64,000 nucleotides of DNA, taken from NCBI GenBank assembly GCA_964035575.1, contig OZ037869.1, forward strand, positions 930,001 through 994,000, given 5' to 3'. The number at the start of each line of letters is the position of its first letter. Position 1 is the first letter of the stretch. The notes under the pieces are model-generated. The model saw only the letters and a list, made by a program, of their open reading frames with translations. It searched no databases and was not told the DNA's origin. Positions 53,315 through 62,800 of the stretch are shown one piece after another. This stretch comes from Rhynchopus sp. YZ270_cl-10 (Eukaryota > Euglenozoa > Diplonemea > Diplonemida > Diplonemidae). The translations under genes were made by a program, and so were the position numbers.

Positions 53315-54053
53315 AGGTGAAAGGGTGATGGGGTTTGTAACCCACAGACATGCTCCGAAAACAACCAACGATGCGCAACTTACAAAGAGCGCAACAAAAA
53401 CAACTTGATTTTGATTTTATTTGCTTTACACTTTTGACCCTCACGGTCACATTCTTTTGGGGGCAATTTTTGCGATACGCCTTTTGGGCGAAGATGCAAT
53501 GCCCCCAAGCCACCAGCAAACGCATACCATATGATGCATATTCGTATTCTATGTACTTTGCGCCCTTTTTTTCCTTCTCTTTTTATTTATAAAGTGTGTG
53601 CGCCGTGAGGCTCACTCATCTTTCAAGCTTTCTTTTATGTTCACGCTTTTATGTATCCGCAAGGGCACCGTTCGTTTTCCCTTTATTTTCCTTGCACACC
53701 TGCATCCAAGAGGTGTCGGAACGTTTATCAACTTCACTTTCTTTCAGGCATGATTCATGAGACCTCTGTGAGTCATCTGTTCGATGGATTTTTTTTCTAT
53801 TTTTCTGCTTTTTCTGCAACCACGTTACCCAAGAATCGGTATCACCAAACAAAGGAAGCAAACCCTCCCCTCCCTCCGTCTTGTCTGCATACCACATCCA
53901 CATCCAACAATCCTCGAGTGCACATGATGATATTCAGTTAAAGCCATTGGTCCATTCAATGAAGCAGGAAAACCTCCTGATGATTTTCACTTTAACTTAA
54001 GACAGAAGGAAACTGAACAGCAGAAGAGTGTTGGTTCCACATCCACATCCGAG
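53315..54053. other. Spacer before the second 435-bp leader
   Basis: No gene. T-rich stretches lie at 53400-53600 and 53780-53820. Short frames on both strands lack domains. Confidence 0.6.
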
Positions 54054-54488
54054 CAAGAGTTTTACGCACACCCCCCTTGATCCACCATTGCGAGGGGAGA
54101 GGTCGACTTGTCCCCTCTGAGAAAACAGCTGACGTGGACAACTGAAGAGAATGATGACAAAACTTAATAATTTGGCAATTTGCGTATGAAGCCACGCTGT
54201 TGATTACAACATTAAGAAGACGAGACTGACCACGTTGCACCACACCACATCACATCACATCACACCAACAACGTCCACTCACTGCACCTGCGGCTGTATT
54301 GTGCCGACGGGTGTGAACCAGTAGGCGGAGAAACACATGTGTGTCTCTGAACACCTCCACACACACCACACGCGGAAGAGATGAAAATGATGATAAAACT
54401 ATTATTCATGCGTGTCTTTAAACGGACTCCTTTGCGGGAATGTTGAGAAACAATTTTGGCTACGTCTGACAACACAACACACAACACC
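54054..54488 (+). repeat. 435-bp leader module, copy 2
   Basis: Near-identical to 51778-52212. It lies 111 bp upstream of the start chosen for the EF-hand-like gene. The homology stops at the same ACACCTCT end in both copies. Confidence 0.9.
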
Positions 54489-54599
54489 TCTGGACCAGAC
54501 TGGATACGTGAGTTCCATCACACGCCCACCTTGCCACGGCGCATCACCACTACACACCCAACCTCCTACACTACACAATTGCAGCACACTACCCAACAC

Positions 54600-55850
54600 A
54601 TGCTCTCCCCTGCGAGAAGAGAGGAACAAAGAAGACGTCAGCAGGAAACATCGAAGCCGTATGACACACACCGCCCCACCGCACGCGTGCCTAAAGAGCT
54701 TCCGGCCGGGGCCATGAAGGGGTGTGCACAGCGCCTGGCAGAGCGGCACCAATCGGTGTATTTGCTGGGACAGTGGATCACTTCGACACTGGACCCAAGC
54801 AGGACCGGGATGCTGACAATAGGCGAGTTCATGTGTCTGTGGATGCAGGGCAAGCATGTGGAGCGCAAGCGCATCGGATACGCGACTGCTGCGCCCTCCG
54901 CCCTCGGCTCCTTGCTGCCGTACGTCCATGAGACTAGCGCTACACTACGGCCGCACGCCGAATACGCGGACATGCCCGTCTCGGGCACGGGGCTCTACTT
55001 TTTGCAGATTCTGGACTCGATAGGAGAGGCCGGGAAGCCAGGACCAGCACCGCCGCAGACACACAACACTACACTAGCATCGACCATGTCGTCGACAGCG
55101 TCCACAACGTCCTCTGCACCGAGCAGGAAGGGGAAGAATTTTTCCACTGTGGAAAAGCTTGCGGCAGTATCGTCTTTAATTTGTGCAAGAATCGTACAAA
55201 GAGAACGCGACCTGGAAGCAGTGGATGTACGCACTGCAGAGGAACAGAAGCGTGAACATCTCTGGTACGGCGACCACGCAAGCTGGCGTGAGCAAGACGG
55301 CGACCTGTTGGGGCGCGAGCTGCCCCCGGAGCTGGACTTTGCAGAGGGTGGGGGCTTTGCGTTTACACACAACTTGCTTGTCAGGTTGCGCTACATCTTT
55401 GAAGGTTTTCAGGATGCGGATGGGGGGATACGTTATGGGAAGATTAGCGCATTTTTCCTTAGCATCAACCACGACAAGGTATTGGGGCGGGCGTTGCATT
55501 TCACGTCGCAGGACATGAACGACGCGTTGGATAGCATAGTGAGCCATGTGGAGGGAATCATTCCTGTGGGCCCGTGGGTCGAGCCGTCTATTTCGTTTAA
55601 CATTTTGCTTGGGTTGGTGGTGAAGCTGTCTGCTGCACCGGCACAGCGGGCGGAGGCTATTGCCTTCTTCAACGAAGGCATGCTTGTCTTCGACTCACTA
55701 GCCTCGCATGAGCCCAGCGAAGGCTTCGTCTCCGTAAGAAGCGTTCTCGCCTCCCTCGCCTCCGCCGCCCCAGAGCTCTTCTCAGATACAGTAAACTGCA
55801 ATGACATCCTTGCAGCAGTACACTGCACCACCCCACTCCGAGCGTGGTGA
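54600..55850 (+). CDS. EF-hand-like protein of unknown function
   Basis: The protein has 416 residues in one exon. One canonical-looking EF loop is at about 63-74 (DPSRTGMLTIGE: Asp1, Ser3, Thr5, Gly6, Glu12). A second, imperfect one is near 270-285 (DADGGIRYGKIS). The middle (about 150-185) is Ser/Thr/Pro-rich. The rest is predicted mostly helical, and no signal or membrane segment is seen. The first ATG in the frame is at 54600; the frame is open further upstream into the duplicated leader but has no ATG there. Two EF-like loops suggest Ca2+ sensing or a calpain/dystrophin-type helical EF array; the family is not recognised. Confidence 0.65.
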   Translation: MLSPARREEQRRRQQETSKPYDTHRPTARVPKELPAGAMKGCAQRLAERHQSVYLLGQWITSTLDPSRTGMLTIGEFMCLWMQGKHVERKRIGYATAAPSALGSLLPYVHETSATLRPHAEYADMPVSGTGLYFLQILDSIGEAGKPGPAPPQTHNTTLASTMSSTASTTSSAPSRKGKNFSTVEKLAAVSSLICARIVQRERDLEAVDVRTAEEQKREHLWYGDHASWREQDGDLLGRELPPELDFAEGGGFAFTHNLLVRLRYIFEGFQDADGGIRYGKISAFFLSINHDKVLGRALHFTSQDMNDALDSIVSHVEGIIPVGPWVEPSISFNILLGLVVKLSAAPAQRAEAIAFFNEGMLVFDSLASHEPSEGFVSVRSVLASLASAAPELFSDTVNCNDILAAVHCTTPLRAW

Positions 55851-58200
55851 CCCATAATTAAGATTTTATAGATGGGGTGGGTTAAGGGGGGGGCAGGGAA
55901 GCTCAAACCTAGGTTCTGTAATAGGCGGGGGTAAAGCACCTACGCGTCCACAATACACATTAGTAGAGTTCCTCTTTTCCTGCTTTTATTTTTTGACGTT
56001 TCGTACCGACCTCAAGAGTGGTTGTATTTGCATCATATTTGAAAGCGCCTAAAGATGGTGGAAGAATGCGTTGAGGAAGGAGGTTGAGGAAGTGTGGGTT
56101 TGGGGGTTGCTGCCGTCACTGCATTCAGAGGGGGTCATGATAGATGTGGTGTATTGGTGCTGTGGGGTACCTTTAGGATCAGAGGCTGGCTGAGGGGTTC
56201 TGTCTTATCCTACGGAGGGTGGGGTGGGGTGGGGTGCGCTTTATCCGAAGATGTCGTTACAGTAGCCCTGCAGTGTGAGGAAGGAGGTATTGCCGTCCGA
56301 CCGTTGATACGAGAAGGCATCATCTATCCCTGACACTATGTTTCCTAGAGTTCGGTCTGTTGAGGAGACTGCTTGGGGAAGGCGGAGGTTTTATAGGTGG
56401 TTTAGAGTCAGGACGTAGGTGAGACGCTAGAAAAGGCTTGAGAGGCGGAGGGGAGGAGGGGGGGGGGCTTCTGGCAACGAGCGGTGGTGTGTCTCCACGG
56501 TTCGCAATGCGGGTAAGCCCTCGGGGGAGGGGGGGGGTTTATGCATCTGGTGTTGGCTTTATGCCTGCAGCCATTTGATGCTTCTGTTTCTGGGTTGGGA
56601 GGACCGCTAACTCTCTGGTGTGTGGAGGTTATCACGAAAGCTGCGACCACCCTCCATAACAGCTGTACACACCATGTGTTGAGCTGTGCGGGGTGGGCAT
56701 CGGGTATCGGGTATTGGGTAGGATGAGGATGAAGCTGCCTTTGCTGATATAAGGCGATATTGCTTTGCTCTGTGGGCTGTTTTATTGTGTAAAGCTACCC
56801 CCTATGCACTGCAGTTGTTCTTCAGTTGGGCTAGCACAGAATCTGCGTATTCTAGTTTGCTTAGCGCCTAGGGGGGGTGTGAGTCGGTCTGTATGTTGGT
56901 TGCAGTTGCATCCTGCTGTACAGAGAGACCCGCAAAACAGCTGTGTGGTATGGGGTGATGTGCACAGATCAGCGTCGCATTCAGCTTAGCTTGATTGCTT
57001 GACGTTTGCTGAGTGTGAAGGGGGTGGGGTGTGGATGGAGTCCTAAGAAGGGCGAGGGGTCCTGCTGGCTGTGTGATTAATGCCCGTCAGAATGTGCCGT
57101 AAAAACAATGTGTGTTCTGACACAGAGGATTGCCAGGGGAGGAGTATGGAACGGCACAATAGCATGATGACAAATCATAATCCCAGCTCGCTGATCGACA
57201 CTGATTATAACCGGATACGTTTCACGATGGTCTACTGAACAAACGCTTTTTGTCTTTGCTGGGGTTCAAGGGAAGGGGGTGGGGTTGGTAGCTGTTGTGG
57301 CTACGTCAGGATGGTTGCATTTTGTATGTTCTGAATAAGACCCATACGACCGCCTAAGGACGTCCATATAAAGCGTGAGAGGGTGAGTGAAGTTCTTCTG
57401 CTGTTGACTGCAGGGTGGTAGTGCTTCTCTGATGGCTGGCATCGTACAGGGCCAGGATAAATCTGTGACTGCATTAATATCTGCAAATTTCTTACTTTTT
57501 TTGTGGAATGGCACGAGGTTTATCTGGGTCCTGCACACAGCTGCACAGCTACTGAGGGTTTAGGGGTGGGTATGATGTCTATTCTATGTACAGCTAGGGG
57601 GGGCAGCTGGGAGGGACGTTTGGTGATGTATTTTGGTTTGAGAAACGAAGGCAGCGAAAACACCGCACATCGTGGTCAGCACCGTACGCCGTGGCTTGTC
57701 TATAGCTTCTGGTAGTACTGGATTTCTGGCATGGTTACATGGGAGGGTGGCATGGTGTGGGGTAGTGGCAGTGTGTCTGCCATGCAGGTCTGCATCTAAG
57801 CAAACCGCTGCAATCAGTGTGCATTACCCATTCTTCGCTGACGAATGAAGATATGGGGGGGCGCAAAGGTCCGTTACATTTGAAGCTTTGAGGGATATTT
57901 TTTCCAGTATCCACCCTCAAAACTCATTTCTGATGGTATACTTTGACCCCCCAGGATGGTTTGAGGATGGCATAGGGGGTTCTGGGGTTGTTGGGACTCT
58001 GTGATCCATTTTTAGGGGTGTCGGTGGGGGTGGTACCTGAGCTCCTCGTCAGGGTTGTGTGCAGAGTTGCTTGTGTGGCTGCCGGACAGCCGGTTTAATG
58101 CTGTGCTTTGCGCACTGTGCAAACATCTCTTAATCAGGGAATAGGCAGACCGAGTTGGCGAAGTAAACCTCGATTATGCTTTGCCATGAGCAGCTGCTCT
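55851..58200. other. Gene-poor, G/T-rich spacer
   Basis: No gene is supported. The + strand is strongly G-rich, with many GGGG runs (for example 56440-56540 and 57590-57605). GATGGCTGGCATCGTACAG at 57431 is shared with 38681. The strand bias is unlike that of the neighbouring genes. Confidence 0.55.
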
Positions 58201-59450
58201 GTGGGGGTTGATACCGGGAAACCTGACAATCAGGACAGAGAGTGACCCACGGCTCCCGTTCAGAAAGTCGTTGGTGGCGGAAGGGTCGAGATCATCTCCT
58301 TTCTCGTCACTTCACGTGTGCCGTATCCATCCCGACGCTTAACGGAAAGCCACGGCAACTACACCAAGGATCTCTTCGTCACCTGCTCCAGTTCCTCCGA
58401 CCTTGTAATCAGGACAGGTGCACCTCTTCGCGTGTATTTTTGGCAGATCACTCGCCAGGTCCGGGTCCCTTCACCAATTTCATTGCCGAGAGAACGACGT
58501 TGTACATCACGGTGGCCGAGGAGAGCGGAGCAGGTGTCAAGGAGAACATCAAGCTCATCGGGCTATGGTATCGCTAAATCTCCATTCTCACATGGTCGAT
58601 GTGCCAACATGTGTTGAATGCCTTGTGCACTGCTTCCGGCACCTGAAGTTCTTCCATCGTAGAGGCTGTTTTTTAATTCATGGCTGAGCAGCCAGCCCCC
58701 GCCTTGTTCAATGTCGGCCATTGCAAAATTTGAAGACTTGTAGTCGATCCCAAGGTGTTCCTTCCTCAAGCGCGCTCTCGTGCTTTGTCAAGCACACACC
58801 GGACTTGTGTTGCTTTCTGTGACGCTGTCTCCCGATCCCGGCTCTCTCCGTAATCACCTGAACGGTCCTTCCCGAGCTTTGAGGGTGCGGTACCGCAAGC
58901 CTCACGGTGGACATCTTCAGCCCCTCAATCGCCGCGACCCGCTACTCGCATCCTGGGTGATTGCGTGACAGCGACCTTTGTGTCCCTCACGCGCCTTGCT
59001 GCACCACCGCTGCAAGGGGACAATTCCCCTGCAAACTCATGCCGTTCCTTTAGCATAACGGACACTCGTCCTTCCGCCCCCACTTCATCTGCGATTAGGT
59101 GAAGGCTCAACAACACCCGCCCTGTATGCCCAGGGCCGGTTGTGTTCCCCTGGCGACGGAGCTTCTGGACGAGGTTCTTGTGGACAGAACTCTGCATGGA
59201 GGCTTGCCTCTCCGCACTGCAGGTTGCCGGCTGTTGCTGGAGGTCCTCGCTCTGTGAGGGAACCCCAAGGCTACCCAAGGCACGCATGCACGCTAGTTCC
59301 GTCACGTGTTGTGGGGTACATCAATACGCTGCTTTCAATGAAGCGAGGCGGAGCAGGATGTGCTCGGATGCCTCCTGGGGTTCTGCTGACCGTGCGTTCG
59401 GGAACCGTTGTACCATTCATGGTCCACCCCCTAAAAATTGATCACAGAGG
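58201..59450. pseudogene. Possible decayed coding DNA
   Basis: GC content and peptide quality rise here without any long intact gene. The + strand around 58340-58577 gives two protein-like pieces in different frames (NYTKDLFVTCSSSSDLVIRT; FTNFIAERTTLYITVAEESG), the second ending at a stop. The minus strand 58563-59305 gives others (MADIEQGGGWLL; ITERAGIGRQRHRK; VSVMLKERHEFAGE). I recognise no family, and coding on either strand is uncertain. Confidence 0.3.
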
Positions 59451-59877
59451 CCCAACAACCCCATAACCCCCCTCTACCATCCTCAAACTATCCTGGGGTT
59501 CGAAATGTACCATCAGGCATGAGTGTTGAGATATTTGGGCGAATTCGCCTTCGGGGTATGCATAGGCAAGGGGAGTGTACTGCAAGAGGTTGTGTGGGTG
59601 TACACATCTTTGCAGCTGCGTAAGAGGGGGTATTCCGAATATGATTGAAGGAATGATAAGGGAGGGGTGAAAGGGTGTGGGGGATGATGGGGACATCACC
59701 AGAAGCAGCAGGCTGACCCCTAATGGATCGGGTGTGAGCTTCGGAACGTCGAATTTTGCTGTTGTTTGTCAGGGCGCATTCAGAACATAGCCCCACATTT
59801 TTACTTCTCCCCTCTCTCACCTTTCCACCCACCTCCCCAAAGGCCGACCAAAAGAAAAAGACATGCGTGGGTAGACT
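59451..59877. other. Spacer upstream of the caspase-like gene
   Basis: No gene is supported. A stop codon lies two codons before the chosen start of the downstream gene. Confidence 0.5.
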
Positions 59878-62800
59878 ATGGCATACACGAACGACCCGTT
59901 TCCGTTCCCCTATGGGGGGTCACCTGGTCTTACCCAGCATGATTTGCACCACTACCAGCACCTTGCACCGACGTCTCCATACCACGTAAGGGAGACCCAC
60001 ACCCCAGGCCGCTCCCGCACCGGAGAGCGGGATATTGTGTACAGCGGGTCTGCGGTGCGCACCCCGCAGGACCCTCGCGGGGTGAAGGGGGCGGCGAAGC
60101 TTCTGTTGATCGGTATTAACTATCGGGGGGACTATGCACTACAGCTTCCTGCAGCGAGCCACGAGCTTCGCACTATGCAACAATATTTGACGAGGGTGGG
60201 GTTCACTCCTCGGGAGCGCAAGCTTCTTGTTGAGGACGATCCTTCCAACCTTCCGACCCGAGCAAACATCTTATCAGCACTGCGGTGGCTGGTTCGGGGT
60301 GCGGTATCAGGAGACGCTTTGTTTCTACACTACTGCGGGCAGTCCGGCCCTGCAGACGACGTCATGCACGACCTATACGACACAAACCGCCAACTCGACA
60401 CCTCTGTCGACTCTCTTGTCCCCCTCGACTATAAGCTCTCCGGCTTCCTCTACGCAGAAGAGCTGCAAGACATCCTCCTCGGATCCCTCCCTGCGGGGGT
60501 AAAGCTTACCTGTGTCCTAGACGCACCAAGACTCTCTTCTCTCTTGCAGCTGCCGCATAGGATCACGCAATTAGGTGATAATAGTTTGACTGCGACGGAA
60601 GGAACGCAAAACAGCGATGTGGTAGCGAATGTTCAGGTGGTAACGTACGCAGGGGATGTCGCCGGGGTAGGGGCAGGGTCGTTGACAACAGCGTTCATTT
60701 CTGCGTCGAATGCAACCCCGTTGTTGTCGTTCCGGCAGCTGGTGTTGGATATGGGGTACATCATGAGCAGGGATGCACAGCATTCTGGGAAGCGTGGTCC
60801 GTCTGGGGAGATTGTCTGTCCACGCCCGATGGTGGTGTCGTCGCGTGCCTTTGAGTTGACAGACCATTTTGCTTTATCCTCGGATGTGTCTGCAGATAGA
60901 AGTGTCATGCCGACACCGTCCCCAATGCGTCCAGGGCGTGAGGCAATAATGACGCCGCGTGAGGTGGAGTTGGAGAGGAGGGTGCAGTTTCTTGAGAAGA
61001 AGCTGACAACACAGCGTGGACCCGGTCCAGGTCCGCCTGGTGCAGTGTCGCCGCAGCCGACCCGTCTTGCGTTCTCGCCTGATGCGAGGACCACATCACC
61101 ACGTCGCAGCAGGCCTGCCAGCAGCACCCCCAGAGAAGGGTTCCAACCCTACACAACGCCAACCTCGGAAGCAGAGGAAGAGGAGGTGGCTGGTGCCTCA
61201 AAGGCAGTTTTCATTACATGTGATTATCTGGGTTCAGAGTTTGAAGTAACATCAAAAGGGGGCGACACAATGTCCCCAGAATCCCGCATGCAGGACTTTT
61301 TGATGTCCGTTGGATTCGCCGCAAAGGTGCAGGTTTTGAGTGAGAAAACCAAGGCAGCGCACCTTATTCCTTATAGGGTTAACATTTTGAATGCGCTGAA
61401 ATGGCTTGTGAAGGACACTGCTCCTGGGGATGTGCTGTTTTTGTATTATTCCGGGTTTTCTTCTTCTCCATGCTCGGCTGGGGGTGCGAGAGATGCGTCG
61501 ACGATCATTCATGAGGCGATTGCGCCTACCGATTTTTTTCAGAGTGGGTTTATTACTGGGGATGAGGTGCTTTCGATTCTGATGCCACGGCTGTGTCATG
61601 GGTCGAAGCTTGTTGTGGTGGCGGATGTGTGCTATTCACCGGTGGAGCTGCTTGGGGGTGTGTCATATCCAGGAACTGTTGTGAGTTTGCCGTATATGGT
61701 TTCAATGGGTGACAGCGGGGTGTCGCATTTCTACAACCGAGACATAGAGTACAATCTGCGTGGAGAAGGTGAAATCACTGTGATCTCCGCTCACCACAAA
61801 GAGCGTGCGAAGGGGGTCCTGACGGAATGCCTTTTGAACGTCTGGGAGAACAGCACCCAAATCTGCGTGGGCCTCTTCGTCTCAGCGCTGAACGCACAGC
61901 TGCTGCTGCGGGTACCCTCAAAACAGGTCGTCGCCTTCTTCCAAAGCACAGAGAACAAACATGACAGGGATCTCTTCTTCCTAGGAAATCGGCCACAAAA
62001 TCTGAAGTCTGTTCTCCCTCCACAGAAGGAGCACCCAGGTGTCGCACCACCACGCAACGGAAACGGTTCTATCTATCAACCAGAAACCCGTGGGTCAAAC
62101 CCTGCCGGGGTATATCTTATCAACGACGACCCAAAACGCCCTGCGGCTGTCATCCAGGATGGCGAAGATTCACTCAAATTCACACTCTTCTCTGTCGAAA
62201 CCGGGGAAATGGTGGGAACCATACCTCAAGAAGAAACCTCGCAGATTCAAATCACCCTGTCCGGCCCTAATGCCCTCAAATCCGAGAAAATTGAGACCCA
62301 ACAAACGGATGCAGATGACGCAAACTCTAACCCCGACCTTGACGACCCTCCGCCACCTTCACCGTCACCTTCTCCAGAACCGGAAACTAAGGTAGCTACA
62401 TATGACACGGAGAACAAGATAATTACCTTTGGGGATGGGACGACGTGGGTTAAGAAGATGGATTCTTCATCAGGGAACGCGGCTGGAGGTGCACCGGGGA
62501 CTCCTGCGGCGGCAGAGGTGCAGGGGTCCACCCCGCATCGGAGGCGGGGTGCTGCAAGCCAGGTGCTCGGCGCCACGAAGGCGCTCTTGATTGGTGTGGC
62601 GTACACCGACAGCGGCTACGACCTGCCTGCCTCGCACAGCGACGTGGCAACGATGCGCACCTTCCTGCAGAGGCAGGGCTTTGCAGCAGAGGTGCGCACC
62701 CTCCTAGACATACCCGAGGCATACCAAACCACACCCGGACCATACACAAACAGCATGCACACCCTCCCAACCCGCGTTACCATCATTGCAAATCTCAGAT

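Noticed and set aside
59495-59530. tRNA B-box-like GGGGTTCGAAAT
   Set aside because: No A box or cloverleaf can be formed around it.
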